Of a stretch of DNA of 64,000 nucleotides, positions 26,723 through 36,166 are shown piece by piece. The notes under the pieces were generated by a model. The model had not been told where the DNA came from and searched no databases. It saw only the letters and a program-made list of their open reading frames with translations. Both the position numbers and the translations under genes were made by a program. Position 1 is the stretch's first letter. Each line of letters begins with the position of its first letter. The stretch comes from DASVVT01 sp036386415 (GTDB taxonomy: Bacteria > Acidobacteriota > Blastocatellia > Pyrinomonadales > Pyrinomonadaceae): NCBI GenBank assembly GCA_036386415.1, contig DASVVT010000010.1, positions 1 through 64,000 of the forward strand. Direction: 5' to 3'.

Positions 26723-27685
26723 CTAATCGCGGCCTGTTTCGGCGGAGCGGCCATTCCTGTAAAAATGTTTCCCGTAGAAAAAGCCCGCGAGGTCCCAGGC
26801 CGCCAACTCGCCCGCGAAACTCTGCGCAGGGTCTTTGCCGCGCCCGAGCGCCCCGGCGGCCTTTCTAAACAGCCCGCGCGCCGCCGCGCCGTAGAGCCAA
26901 CGCGGAACCCCTGCGAGATAGGCGACCTGCTCGGCTCTGTGCTCCCTGTCGATCATGCCGAGCGAGACGCCGCGCCAGAAGCACCAGCGGCGGAAATAAC
27001 GCCTGGTCAGGCGTTCCGGCGGAACGTAGTGATAGATGATGAGGTCTGGCAGGTAGAGCCCGCGCGCGCCGCTTGAGAGCAAGCGCCGGTACATATCCTC
27101 ATCCTCGCACGCGAGCAGATGTTTGTCCGTGCGACCATATCGGGTTGCAAACGCGCCGACCTTCCGAAGCGTCTCGCGCGTGATGACGCAGTTGCCGCCC
27201 ATCAGGATGCCCGGAAAGTCCTTGTCGTAGGTGACCACCTGATCGCCGCCGTCAACCCACCCGATGACGCCCGTATAACTCATCGGAAACCAAAGGGGAC
27301 GCTCAGCGCCCCAGCGCGGCACGTACGGGCCGCCGATGAAATCCACATCGCCCCGACTGAAAGCTTCATGAACGCGCACGTACCACTGAGCATCGACCTC
27401 TTCATCATCGTCTATGATACCCACAAGGTCGCCGCTGGTCGCCGCGATACCGGCGTTTAAGGCAGCGGATTTACCCTGCTGCCCCTCAAAGACGTAATCG
27501 AGGCGTCCGCCAAAAGCCTCTCTTCGTTCTTCAACGACTTGCCGCGTCTCGTCCTTAGAGTTGTTATCCACGACCGTGACGCGAACAGACAAGCCCTCCG
27601 GCACCACAGCCGCGAGCAGGCTGGCGAGCGTCAGCTTAAGCATCTCCTGACGGTTATATGTCGGGATCAAGACATCCAACTGCAT
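26723..27685 (-). CDS. Family 2 glycosyltransferase
   Basis: GT-A fold sugar transferase, 320 residues. The N-terminal nucleotide-binding core is VLIPTYNR and VVDNNSKDET, followed by the DXD-type metal site GIIDDDEEVD and a later EDEDMYRRL that resembles the acceptor/catalytic region. The C-terminal part is basic with short hydrophobic stretches but no strong membrane helix. I chose ATG 27685, which has GGAG 9 nt upstream; a TTG five codons earlier overlaps that site and is less likely. It probably adds a sugar to the polysaccharide exported by the adjacent transporter; donor and acceptor are unknown. Confidence 0.85.
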   Translation of the reverse strand: MQLDVLIPTYNRQEMLKLTLASLLAAVVPEGLSVRVTVVDNNSKDETRQVVEERREAFGGRLDYVFEGQQGKSAALNAGIAATSGDLVGIIDDDEEVDAQWYVRVHEAFSRGDVDFIGGPYVPRWGAERPLWFPMSYTGVIGWVDGGDQVVTYDKDFPGILMGGNCVITRETLRKVGAFATRYGRTDKHLLACEDEDMYRRLLSSGARGLYLPDLIIYHYVPPERLTRRYFRRWCFWRGVSLGMIDREHRAEQVAYLAGVPRWLYGAAARGLFRKAAGALGRGKDPAQSFAGELAAWDLAGFFYGKHFYRNGRSAETGRD

Positions 27686-27710
27686 CCGAATGAACTCCAA
27701 ACGGAAAACT

Positions 27711-27799
27711 TTAAACGCAAAGGGCGCAAACGAGGAGGACGCAAAGAACGCAAAGAAGCATATCCTTTGCGAGGTACTTTGCGCACCTCCAGCGTTTAA
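27711..27799. repeat. Fold-back repeat element, CGCAAAG word family (9-nt period)
   Basis: CGCAAAGGG-CGCAAA and CGCAAAGAA-CGCAAAG show a 9-nt word. The opposite arm ends CTCCAGCGTTTAA. It lies between two codirectional GT2 genes. Confidence 0.75.
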
Positions 27800-27814
27800 T
27801 CTCTTCTCTCATAT

Positions 27815-28843
27815 CTAAACTCTGGTATCGGTTCTCCAGATGTATTGATCGCGTAGATGATAGGCGCGCAGGAGCAAGCCGGGCACAAGGCGCATGAGCA
27901 GGAGCAAGAACGCGGTCTTGCGGCTGAGGAAGAAAGCGTTAGCCTCCTTTAAACCGGCGATGGCCGCTTCAGTATCGCCGCGCGTGAAGGCGCGCTTCCC
28001 TTCATTAAAACGGAGCATCGCATGAAAGCGAGTCTGCGCACGCTTGAGCACCTGACGCTCTGTGGCTGTCAGAGCAAGCGTCCGCTCAGCCTTGTCCAGG
28101 ACACGCAGGGCGTTTTCGCAGACCCGCACAGGATCGGACGAGAGGCTGCCGCGCCAGCGCCGATAACGCACCAGAATCTGGCGATGATAGTCTATGCGCC
28201 CGCCCTCTTTGACGATGCGCAGCCAGAGATCAAAATCCTCCGAGCAGCGCAGCGATTCGTCGAACATCCCGGCGCGCATCACCATCTCGCGGCGCGCGGT
28301 GATCGAGGTCATGACGGTGCATTGCTGCGTGACGAGGCTCTCGAACGTCACTTCACCGTGAGAAGGACAAATCTCCATGAACTCTTTCCCCGCCTCCGGC
28401 ATGTCGCCGAAGATCAGCGCATTCGGGTAGATGACATCTATCGTCGGATCGTTCCTCATAGCGGCCACCTGCACGGCCAGGTATTCGGGCTCCCACAGGT
28501 CGTCCGGGTCCAGATGGGCGATCAGTGTGGCGCGCGCGGCGCGTATCCCTGTGTTGCGCGCGCCGCTGACACCGCGATTCTCCTGCTTGATGTAGACGAT
28601 GCGCCCGCGATAGGGCTCAAGGGCGCGCTCAAGCTCAAGGGTGTCGGGCGAGCCGTCGTTGACGACGATTATCTCGTAGTCCTTGAAGGTCTGCGCGAGC
28701 ACGGAGTCGAGCGCCTCACTGATATAGGCGGCGGCGTTATAAGTGGCGATGATGACGCTGACGGCGGGCGGCGCAGAGGCGTGATCGGTCTCTCCCGCGC
28801 TCTGTCCGTCCCCTCGTGTTGAAGCAGCCTCGCTTCTAGTCAT
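27815..28843 (-). CDS. Family 2 glycosyltransferase
   Basis: GT-A fold transferase, 342 residues. VSVIIATYNAAAYISEALDS opens the catalytic domain after about 25 polar residues; VVNDGSPD and the DXD site HLDPDDLWEPEY follow, with CSEDFDLWLRIV as the conserved later motif. The C-terminus (about 285-342) holds a short helical region and a hydrophobic stretch (LLLLMRLVPGLLLRAY) that may tether it to the membrane. Its ATG overlaps the stop of the upstream GT2 gene by one base (TGATG), so the two are translationally coupled. The frame could extend far upstream, but that part overlaps the neighbour out of frame and is not coding. Confidence 0.87.
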   Translation of the reverse strand: MTRSEAASTRGDGQSAGETDHASAPPAVSVIIATYNAAAYISEALDSVLAQTFKDYEIIVVNDGSPDTLELERALEPYRGRIVYIKQENRGVSGARNTGIRAARATLIAHLDPDDLWEPEYLAVQVAAMRNDPTIDVIYPNALIFGDMPEAGKEFMEICPSHGEVTFESLVTQQCTVMTSITARREMVMRAGMFDESLRCSEDFDLWLRIVKEGGRIDYHRQILVRYRRWRGSLSSDPVRVCENALRVLDKAERTLALTATERQVLKRAQTRFHAMLRFNEGKRAFTRGDTEAAIAGLKEANAFFLSRKTAFLLLLMRLVPGLLLRAYHLRDQYIWRTDTRV

Positions 28844-30069
28844 CAACCGTTCCTCCCGTCCGGCGTCGTTGTGGCCGTGGCGTGATTCGTCGTCGCTGTG
28901 ACACGCGCCCCTGCGTCGCGAATAGGCTCCCAGCGCGCGTACCTTTCGCCGCTCAGGAATTTGTAGAACGCGACGAGCGACGCGAGGTTGGCGAGAACGA
29001 AATACTGCGGCAGCGAGAGCAGGCGTATGTGCACGCCGAAGTATTCCAGCGCGCAGGAGAGCGCAGCCGTCGCGTAGAAAACGATCTGGGCAAGGAGCAG
29101 TGCGGCGTAAAAGATGGAACCCGGAGCCAGCAAGATGGATGAGACGAGCAGCAGAATGAGGAAGAGCGGCACCAGATAGCGCATCACCTTGTGCGATAGG
29201 AGCTGTATGGCGTAGAAGCCCGACCTCGCCGGGTTCATCATCGAGCGATGACGCCACAGGTCTGTGAAGGTCTGCGTGATGACGCGGACGCGCATACGCA
29301 GCTCACGATCCGCGCGCGAGTTCGTCTCTTCAGTGCAGACGGCTTCCGGCTCATAGACGGCGCGTAGTCCCTGCTCGACCATCTTGGTGGCGATCAGGAA
29401 ATCGCTGCACGCCTCGTTATAGAGCGGCACGTAGGCCGAACGGCGCACGGCATACAGACAACCTGACGCGCCAATCAAAGAGCCCACATGGCTCTCATGT
29501 CTTTTGAGAAACGTCTCGTAGCCCCAGTATGAGCGCGCGCCGCGCCCGACGCTCGATTGTGCCGGATCAACGTAGACGAGGCGTCCGGCGACGCAGCCGA
29601 CAGCAGGGTCTGCGAAGCTGCGGCTCATCAGGCGCAGCACGTCTGGCTGATAAAGCGTCGTCGCGTCGGAAAAGAGAATGACCTCGCCCTTCGCCTGTTC
29701 GATGGCCGCATTCTGCGCCGCCGTCTTGCCCAGTCGCACGCTTTGACGATGGAGACGCACGCCGCGCGGCGCAAACTCGCGCGCGATCTCGTCCGTCCGA
29801 TCCGTAGAGCAGTCGGAGGCGACGATCACCTCCAGCTTGTTCCGGTCGTAATCGAGCGCCAGCGTATTTTCGAGTTTCGCCGCAAGGTCTCGCTCCTCGT
29901 TGTAGGCCGTGATGATAATGCTGACAGTGGGCGTAAAATCTCCGCGCTTGACGGCGCGCCCGCGCAGCGTGCTGACCATCACTAACAGAAGCGGGTAGCC
30001 GACATACGTGTAGAAAAGCGCCGCCGCGCTTAACCATAAAATGATCTCGGCTGCCAGTTGGATGGTCAT
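28843..30069 (-). CDS. Membrane-bound family 2 glycosyltransferase
   Basis: Processive-type or polyprenyl-linked GT2 with membrane helices at both ends: one at about 5-33, then the catalytic domain (TVSIIITAYNEERDL, VASDCSTDRTDE, LFSDATTLYQPD, EACSDFLIATKM), then three to four helices (about 295-385). The length of 408 residues fits glycosyltransferases resembling those making hyaluronan or poly-GlcNAc. I placed the start at ATG 30069, which has AGAGGAG 4 nt upstream; the in-frame extension before it is encoded by a fold-back repeat. It is coupled to the downstream GT2 gene by a one-base overlap. Confidence 0.87.
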   Translation of the reverse strand: MTIQLAAEIILWLSAAALFYTYVGYPLLLVMVSTLRGRAVKRGDFTPTVSIIITAYNEERDLAAKLENTLALDYDRNKLEVIVASDCSTDRTDEIAREFAPRGVRLHRQSVRLGKTAAQNAAIEQAKGEVILFSDATTLYQPDVLRLMSRSFADPAVGCVAGRLVYVDPAQSSVGRGARSYWGYETFLKRHESHVGSLIGASGCLYAVRRSAYVPLYNEACSDFLIATKMVEQGLRAVYEPEAVCTEETNSRADRELRMRVRVITQTFTDLWRHRSMMNPARSGFYAIQLLSHKVMRYLVPLFLILLLVSSILLAPGSIFYAALLLAQIVFYATAALSCALEYFGVHIRLLSLPQYFVLANLASLVAFYKFLSGERYARWEPIRDAGARVTATTNHATATTTPDGRNG

Positions 30070-30105
30070 GCTCCTCTCATCGAAACCGAAACATGAGCGA
30101 TGAAC

Positions 30106-30180
30106 GATCCACGAAGCGACACGAAACAGCACGAAATCGCTTGAGGTGTCTTTGTGTTATTTCGTGTGATTTCGCGGATC
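30106..30180. repeat. Fold-back repeat element, CACGAA word family (10-nt period)
   Basis: The left arm GATCCACGAAGCGACACGAA carries CACGAA every 10 nt. The right arm is ATTTCGTGTGATTTCGCGGATC split around the loop. It overlaps the last base pairs of the gene at 30179. Confidence 0.75.
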
Positions 30181-31624
30181 ATATTCCGTCTCCTAATGGC
30201 CTGGCGTCGTACATGCGCCTGAGGCAGACGGCGTAGCCGACCAAATAATAGATGTACCACTGATAAGCGACCGAGGCGAAGAAGCTGCCGACCATGTAGG
30301 CGACGAGACTCGCCTGCATACCCACCGAGAGATAATAGTAGAAGCGCACGTTGCGGCTGCGCCTTGTCTCGTAGTTCTCTTTCTCGATCTGCTTCAATTT
30401 TTTGAGCGGCGTGATGATAAACAGCACGTAGAGCACGAGCGCCGTCGCCCCCATCTCCGCCGCCACCTGCGTATAGGCATTATGGCTCACCTGCTCGCGA
30501 AACGAGACGCGATGAAAGTTGCCCATCCCGATGCCGAGCAGCGGATGTCTGGCCGCAACCAGCAGCGACCTCTTGAGCAGCGCCTCCCGCGCATCAGCAG
30601 AGCCGACCGTGTCGCGGCTGTGGCTGAAGATTGAAGCGACGCGATTCGCATACCCACCGGGCGTGAAGGCGATGAAGGCCGCCGTGAAGAGGAGGATCAC
30701 CATCACCACTGCCAGACGGTTACGCTTTCCGATCTTCCACGCCATGACCAGAGCCCCGCTCATCAGCGCCAGAAAGCCCGAGCGCGAAAACGTCACGGCA
30801 ATCCCCGCCATCATCAACAGCGCGCATGCGGCGTAAAGCAGCTTGCCTAAGGGCCCGCGTCTGATGAAAAAGAGCGCGGCGACCATCGGAAGGGCGGTCG
30901 CCAGATGCAGCGCCATGTCGTTCGGATTGCCGAACATGCCGCCAATCTGGACCGCGACGCGGTAGCCTTCGACCGTCAGGTTTCCCGTCCGGTAATTGTT
31001 CAGCGCGGCCAGGCTCAAGACACAACTGACGGCCACGGCGAGAAAGATCATCCCCCTCAGACGCCACCCCGTGCGGACGACGTTGACCATCACGATGAAC
31101 ATCAGAATGGCTCTGATGAACGTATCGCTGAAGGTCGCCCAGGCTTCCCTTGGGTCGAGCGCGAGCGGTATCGAGAGCAGCCCCGTCAGGCACAGCAGTA
31201 GAACCAGGTTGACCTCGCGCGGACGCGCCGTCAGGTTACCTTCCAGCATCAGTTGCGATGGAAAGAAAAAGATGAGCGTGAAGACGGCGAGGACGAACGC
31301 GATGGAGGAAAATGATGAAAGCGCCGTGAAAAGCTCGTAAGGGCGGAAGTAGAGGACAGCCGTGAAGAGGAACATTCCGAGGTAGCTGATCGCATGGCCG
31401 CGCTTGAGAAGCCAGCCCCTTTTCTTTGCCGGGCGAGTGGCGTCGGCGGCTTTCGTCGGAGGCGGCACGCGCCCGGACTTGAAGCTTTCTGTCACGCCCT
31501 GCGCCGCAGCGTCCTCATGCGACGGCCAGTCTCCAAGCGCAGCCGTGTCCTCGCTTTTCCGTAGTGATGCCCGCCGTGAAGGTGTCACGGGTTCATAATC
31601 GACGAATTGGCGTCCGTGTGGCAT
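30179..31624 (-). CDS. O-antigen ligase / Wzy-type polymerase family protein
   Basis: Integral membrane protein of 481 residues. A polar N-terminal segment of about 85 residues (rich in Ser, Arg, Pro) precedes about eleven hydrophobic segments. The large periplasmic loop with PLLGIGMGNFHRVSFREQVSHNAYTQVAAEMG (about 355-390) matches the conserved region of the Wzy_C family, which joins polysaccharide repeat units or ligates them to lipid A or protein. Start: ATG 31624, or GTG 31636; neither has a clear Shine-Dalgarno. The stop overlaps a fold-back repeat. It belongs with the GT2 and Wzm/Wzt genes downstream; a second member of this family lies at 44347. Confidence 0.82.
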   Translation of the reverse strand: MPHGRQFVDYEPVTPSRRASLRKSEDTAALGDWPSHEDAAAQGVTESFKSGRVPPPTKAADATRPAKKRGWLLKRGHAISYLGMFLFTAVLYFRPYELFTALSSFSSIAFVLAVFTLIFFFPSQLMLEGNLTARPREVNLVLLLCLTGLLSIPLALDPREAWATFSDTFIRAILMFIVMVNVVRTGWRLRGMIFLAVAVSCVLSLAALNNYRTGNLTVEGYRVAVQIGGMFGNPNDMALHLATALPMVAALFFIRRGPLGKLLYAACALLMMAGIAVTFSRSGFLALMSGALVMAWKIGKRNRLAVVMVILLFTAAFIAFTPGGYANRVASIFSHSRDTVGSADAREALLKRSLLVAARHPLLGIGMGNFHRVSFREQVSHNAYTQVAAEMGATALVLYVLFIITPLKKLKQIEKENYETRRSRNVRFYYYLSVGMQASLVAYMVGSFFASVAYQWYIYYLVGYAVCLRRMYDARPLGDGI

Positions 31625-31781
31625 CTTCGGCGGCACTCAAAAGCGTGGCGGGCAGTAGGTCTGCTGCTCGCGGCTGTCGGACACGTCAAGGCAAGGCAGC
31701 CAGTTCCAGGTCTGGAGCAAGTGGCGAGCACTCATCCGATTCGGAACATCCCCCTGTCACTGTAGGCAAGGTGACTGATAG

Positions 31782-31817
31782 GCGTCAAGCGGGCGATGGC
31801 GCTCGCCCGCTTGACGC
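31782..31817. terminator. Perfect 15-bp stem-loop 3' of the sigma-like gene
   Basis: GCGTCAAGCGGGCGA (31782-31796) and TCGCCCGCTTGACGC (31803-31817) are perfectly complementary with a 6-nt loop. It lies about 90 nt after the stop at 31905 on the minus strand. There is no T-tract directly after it on that strand, so it may be a termination or 3'-protection hairpin. Confidence 0.5.
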
Positions 31818-31904
31818 GACTGATTCCCGGTTTTTAGCGATGAATATCGCTCCCTTGATGAAAATTGGCTGAAGCCGCAGCGTAAGATGACTGTCGCGTG
31901 CGTC

Positions 31905-33056
31905 TTAAACTGCGACGCTCTCTTCATCACCGACCAGGACGAGGGTGCGCACGCGCTGGCGCAGAGCCATCTCAAATCGCCTCGCCTCTTCAATCTCTGT
32001 GAAGGAGAGGGCGCGCAGCTCCTGCTCGATCCGTCGCCGGTAGTCCGAGACCAATGAATCAGAGACGCCGAGGACGGCCGCCACTTCCAACTGCGTCGAA
32101 TGATCCGCGCTCAGGTAGCAGTGCCACAACACACCGAGCATACGATTGTACTGTTTGACTTTGCCGCGCACGGTCTCGTGCAGCCCCTTGAGAAACTGAT
32201 CCACGTATCCGGCTGCCTCGCGCTCGCTTTCGCGGCGCAGCAGCCCCTGCTCAGGATTCTCACACTCGTCTACGGGCTCAAACTGGTTGCCGCCTTCTTC
32301 CGCGTCGTCGCCGCCCAGAGGAACCAGGTAAATGTCCATCACGGGCAGGCGCGACATCACCAGGCTGCGAAGAGCGCGCACATCGACGGGCGCATCCGCC
32401 GCTTCCAGCACAGAGATGATGAGGTCTTCCAGATCAGAATTGCTGATGACGATCTGCGAATCACCCGTGCAGCCGACCATCCGCGTATCGCGCTGGCGCA
32501 CGGGGATCATATGAATACGCTGCTCTAGATCGTGATGATCGCGCCTCTGTTTATCGCCACCCCACTCGCTCAGTCCATAGACGCGGTCGGCCAGACGGCG
32601 ATGCGGCTCGTCCTGTAGGCCGGAGGTGTCGAAGCGACGAAAGTTGGCGCTCGATTGAATGATGGTCGAGATGCGGCGCGCGAGCCGGTAGGATTCCGGG
32701 TGACGCTTGCGCAACTCAGCCGTCAGGAGGTTGGTTAATTCGATCTGCCCGATCTCACATTCGATCTCGGAATCGGACATCTCCGTATCCAGGTAATGCT
32801 GGAAACGTCCCTTGCTGAGCAGTTGTACGAAGAGTTCCTGGGTGAGGTCTGTGTAGGCGTTGTGGGAGCCTTCCTCGACCAGAAGCCCTGCGCTGCGGGA
32901 GGCGCGCACGAGCGGGTGGTGGCAGACGATGCGATGCAGTTCTGCCCAGAGGCGATTAACGTCTGAGCAGCGCAGGCTCTCCACCCAGTGGCCGCTTCGC
33001 GAATAGCGGTCGCTTCCCTGGCGCTGCGAGCGCGGCTGTTCTTTGATAGCGCTCAT
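31905..33056 (-). CDS. Putative sigma-like regulator with C-terminal helix-turn-helix
   Basis: A 383-residue soluble protein. Start at ATG 33056, which has GGAAAGG about 8 nt upstream; an upstream in-frame ATG has no such site. Residues about 65-110 (DLTQELFVQLLSKGRFQHYL) resemble the region-2 core of sigma-70-type factors. Residues about 320-350 (TQLEVAAVLGVSDSLVSDYR) form a clear helix-turn-helix like sigma region 4. The middle (130-300) is unlike any sigma factor I know and is acidic with poorly ordered stretches. I propose a sigma-like or transcription-control protein. Its partner may be the divergently encoded zinc-finger protein at 33963. The evidence is pattern-level only. Confidence 0.45.
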   Translation of the reverse strand: MSAIKEQPRSQRQGSDRYSRSGHWVESLRCSDVNRLWAELHRIVCHHPLVRASRSAGLLVEEGSHNAYTDLTQELFVQLLSKGRFQHYLDTEMSDSEIECEIGQIELTNLLTAELRKRHPESYRLARRISTIIQSSANFRRFDTSGLQDEPHRRLADRVYGLSEWGGDKQRRDHHDLEQRIHMIPVRQRDTRMVGCTGDSQIVISNSDLEDLIISVLEAADAPVDVRALRSLVMSRLPVMDIYLVPLGGDDAEEGGNQFEPVDECENPEQGLLRRESEREAAGYVDQFLKGLHETVRGKVKQYNRMLGVLWHCYLSADHSTQLEVAAVLGVSDSLVSDYRRRIEQELRALSFTEIEEARRFEMALRQRVRTLVLVGDEESVAV

Positions 33057-33962
33057 CGTGGAACCTTTCCGATGATTATCACTGTTGGATTTCACAATCG
33101 TGTTAATAGTAGTAGTGGCGGTCGTATAAGGCTCAGCGGGCATAGGAGAAAATTTTCGGTGGCTGGCTCTCGGTCAGGCGCGAGAGGCAGGCTCTCTGGC
33201 TCATCCCGGCAAGCTCTGTCTCTCGGAGAACGTCTCGAAGATGATCTTTCGAGCCCAAGGCTGTAATCGAACTTTCCAGCCCCTCAACTCCTACCTCCCA
33301 CAGAGATCGTATGTCCATGAAGGTCGGGATTATTCGCACGCCTTATACGTCATGCTCGCTCGAGGGATGCTTGCAAGGCATGCCGCCCGAGCAGTTGGCC
33401 GAAGGATTTCGCGGCGCGCTTTTGACAGAGTTGAAAAGAACGGTGGGTCGTGGCGGCTGTCTTGAAGAGAGGGGGTCGCGCACGTTTTTGGTAGCGAGGA
33501 GTTGAAAAACACCTCATAACCTATGGGGAGAAACCTCTCCGCTTGCCCGACGGCCTCCTTTTTTGTGAACCTCGCAGGATGTCCGCGCCCTGTGACCGCA
33601 AAAGGGGAATGGAGCGGTCAACCATGAAGGGGGTTTTACAAGGAGAGCTTTGTCTCCCTGTCCGACAGAAAAGATGTTATCAGCAAACCGCGAAATGAGC
33701 AACATCTTTTTACACTTACGCCAAAATATTGATATTGCTTGATAAGAAAGCGCCCTCGCGGGCTCAAACTTTTGGAAGCGGGCGCTGATTGACGCTTTCT
33801 TTCATAGTGACCAGGCGAAGCGCCCGACCACTGTTTGTGGTTGCGGCTCGCGATAAAGATTGCCCCTTGACCTCGCTGCCTCTTCTTGGTGCCTCGATAC
33901 GGGCGGGGCCTGTGTCGTTTGATCTTAAAGTGCAGGTATGCAGGGATTTTGTAGGGGGTCCT
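33057..33962. other. Long divergent intergenic region without a supported gene
   Basis: This 906-bp gap separates two divergent genes. It contains short open frames on both strands (for example one starting at 33311) but none with a convincing ribosome-binding site or recognisable product. A small hairpin GGAGAgctttgTCTCC sits near 33641. Promoters for both neighbours must lie here, but no clear -35/-10 pair was found. Confidence 0.5.
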
Positions 33963-34283
33963 ATGAACTATTCGAGCATGATCGTATTCAGTAAACAGGC
34001 GACCTGCCCCTCCTCGGAGATGCTGCTTTCCTATCAACGAGTCGGGCTCACCAGTGAGCAGCGGGCATGGGTCGCCACACACCTCGCCGCATGCGATTTC
34101 TGCGGCGCGGAGCTTCAATTACTGACAAAATACACCCCAAACGGCGAAGAATATGCTCTCACGGACATACCCTTGAACTTACGTCGCCTGGCCGAAGCAC
34201 TCCTGGGCGGAGTGCAACTCAGGCCTGAAAGCTTCTCCGAAGTCGTCTACGAAAAAGAGCGTCTGACGCTGACGGACGCCTAA
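33963..34283 (+). CDS. Small zinc-finger (HC2/anti-sigma-like) protein
   Basis: A 106-residue protein. Start at ATG 33963 because AGGGGGT lies 4 nt upstream; the longer frame upstream has no support. The core CPSSEMLLSYQ followed by a helix and then VATHLAACDFCGAEL shows a Cys near the N-terminus and the HxxxCxxC pattern of the zf-HC2 domain found in anti-sigma factors and related redox or zinc-sensing proteins. No membrane segment follows, so it would be a soluble version. The C-terminal half is helical without recognised motifs. It is divergent to the sigma-like gene and convergent to the secreted EF-hand protein gene. Confidence 0.6.
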   Translation: MNYSSMIVFSKQATCPSSEMLLSYQRVGLTSEQRAWVATHLAACDFCGAELQLLTKYTPNGEEYALTDIPLNLRRLAEALLGGVQLRPESFSEVVYEKERLTLTDA

Positions 34284-34289
34284 TAATAT

Positions 34290-34370
34290 TGCGGATTTCG
34301 GATTGCGGATTGCGGATTAACGAAAAGCATCCTGTCTTTAATCCGCAATCCGCAATCCGCAATCCGCATT
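34290..34370. repeat. Fold-back repeat element, GGATTGC word family (convergent gene junction)
   Basis: GGATTGC words repeat every 7 nt on the left (34290-34320). GCAATCC words repeat every 7 nt on the right (34338-34370). It fills the 93-bp gap between two convergent stops and could terminate both transcripts. Confidence 0.8.
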
Positions 34371-34376
34371 TCTTCC

Positions 34377-35798
34377 TTATCTGTCGTCGCCGTCGCGTGG
34401 GACAGAAGCATCAACCGAAGGATCGACCACTACCCGAAATCCCTTCAGCACCCATGCGCGCTGGCTCGGGGCGAAGCGCGGCGCAAGGATTCCGTCGTTG
34501 ATCTCGCGCGTGACGGCGAAGCGTTGCCACTCCGTTGCCGGAACGAATAATCGCTCGTTCGACATCCCATCCGACGTTCCCTCTATATCTGCTTCTTCGG
34601 CTGAGATGACGCCGTCATTGTCCTCGTCCACCAGCGAGACCTCATAAGCATAGGCGTCGAAGAGCCTTTGCCCGAAATTGGTCACGTTCGGCTCAAACGA
34701 AGCGAGTCGTTCGTAAACGTCGAAAAGGATCTCCTCCGCCAGCGCGCTCGGAATGAAGCGCATGCGAAACTCCGCCTGGTCTTCATCCTCTGCTTCCATG
34801 CGGTCGGGATCGCGCGGGTCGTTGGGATTGTCGCCGTGGGTTCGCGGGTCGTTCTGCACGCCCGATGGGCCTGAGCCTGGAACGATGGAGCGGATGCGCC
34901 CGACGCGCCCGGTCTCAAAGCTTCCGGGGATGCCGCCCGTAAACGGCAGTTCATACAACGGATGCACCCAGTTCGTCGTGTAGTTGAACTCCCAGTAGGA
35001 GTGACAGTCCGTCTGCTGTAGGCAGTTATATGCGCCCATGCTGAGATGAAGCGGGGCGGTATTATTATTTTGCACAGTCGGGAAATGATCTGTCTCACTG
35101 GGGAAGCGCGGCGCGTTGCCATCCGTCGTGAAGGTGTTGCCTGGGACGTTGTTGTGTGTGCCCATGGCCTGAAGTTTGGCGGCGTCGGCTGACGTGATGT
35201 GACCGAACCGCGCGCGGCCATTGGCGCGCGGCGGCGCGACCGTCGGCACTTCTATGTCGTAGATCATCCATCCCTCGTACCAGCCGCTCTCGTTGTTGAT
35301 GACAAAGAGCCCGGAGATGTCTGTGAAGATGTCTATGAATGCGCCGGGGTCATCAGGATCGGTCGGGAGCCCGGGTTTGGGCTCAAGGACGAGGCGAACC
35401 GCGCCGATAGTCGGCAAGCCGCAGTTGCCGCCCGTCGCCGTCATAATGGCGGTGTCGTTAATTCCCGGTATCTTGGCCGTGAAAACGTTGGGCTCGAAGC
35501 CATGTGTATCGAGCAGATAATACTGAAAGAGCTGGCTCGGATCGTCCGCCTCGGCGAAAGCCGTCATGGGCAGATAGGTATGCGGACGCCCGGCCATATC
35601 CTGTAGCTGATCTTTGAGCGGCTGAGGAAGGTGGACTATGTCTCCGCGATTGCGGGTGTTAAACCTGTCCTGCGCGGCGCGTGGATTCGGATGGCATGGC
35701 GGCGGCGGGTCTTGCGCGTAAGCGAGCCTGGCCGGACTAAGGATCACGAGGGCGAGCAGAGAGACTACTGCGGTGATTCTTCTTGTTCTCCCGATCAT
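34377..35798 (-). CDS. Secreted protein with EF-hand loop, function unknown
   Basis: A 473-residue exported protein. The start at ATG 35798 has AGGAGG 7 nt upstream; thirteen more in-frame codons precede it but no ribosome site. Signal peptide: RRITAVVSLLALVILSPARLAYAQ. The mature part is mostly beta-like and Asp/Asn/Pro-rich. A canonical EF-hand loop, DEDNDGVISAEE (about 405-416), has Asp at positions 1, 3 and 5, Gly at 6 and Glu at 12, so calcium binding is likely. Cys pairs (CLQQTDC) suggest an oxidised extracytoplasmic protein. I do not recognise the family. Gene 3' ends face each other with the zinc-finger gene. Confidence 0.6.
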   Translation of the reverse strand: MIGRTRRITAVVSLLALVILSPARLAYAQDPPPPCHPNPRAAQDRFNTRNRGDIVHLPQPLKDQLQDMAGRPHTYLPMTAFAEADDPSQLFQYYLLDTHGFEPNVFTAKIPGINDTAIMTATGGNCGLPTIGAVRLVLEPKPGLPTDPDDPGAFIDIFTDISGLFVINNESGWYEGWMIYDIEVPTVAPPRANGRARFGHITSADAAKLQAMGTHNNVPGNTFTTDGNAPRFPSETDHFPTVQNNNTAPLHLSMGAYNCLQQTDCHSYWEFNYTTNWVHPLYELPFTGGIPGSFETGRVGRIRSIVPGSGPSGVQNDPRTHGDNPNDPRDPDRMEAEDEDQAEFRMRFIPSALAEEILFDVYERLASFEPNVTNFGQRLFDAYAYEVSLVDEDNDGVISAEEADIEGTSDGMSNERLFVPATEWQRFAVTREINDGILAPRFAPSQRAWVLKGFRVVVDPSVDASVPRDGDDR

Positions 35799-36063
35799 TC
35801 TATTCCTCCTATCTGGTTGGTAAGATTCTTCACCCACTCTGGCGGCTCAGTAGCCTGTCTCCCTCATGCGCTGAACTTAAGGCGATTTTTTCACCAGAGT
35901 CTTTGTAGGCCGAGGAGCAATTATCATGCCCGCATCAACGCTTTGTCTCTCAGAATTAAGGGCTTCGTGTTTGAACAAACGCCTGGTTCGGCTAGAGGCG
36001 AGAGAGGAGGTGTTTCAGCTTGAATCACATGTCATGCTCCTGTGGTTCAGATGGAAACAGAAG

Positions 36064-36166
36064 CAAATGATGAATCAGGAATGCTGCAATGCGGAATGAA
36101 AAGACGAGCAAAACGGCTTGATTTCGGCTTTTCATTCCGCATTGCAGCATTCCTGATTCATCGTTT
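36064..36166. repeat. Near-perfect fold-back repeat, GGAATGC word family
   Basis: The 39-nt arms starting AAATGATGAATCAGGAATGC and ending at 36166 differ at one base only. It lies 3' of the response-regulator gene and includes part of its stop codon. The rest of the 35799-36164 gap holds nothing else I can assign. Confidence 0.85.

Noticed and set aside
33311..33505. 64-codon plus-strand gene in the 33057-33962 gap
   Set aside because: It has an ATG but no clear ribosome-binding site and no recognised motif; left as unassigned.
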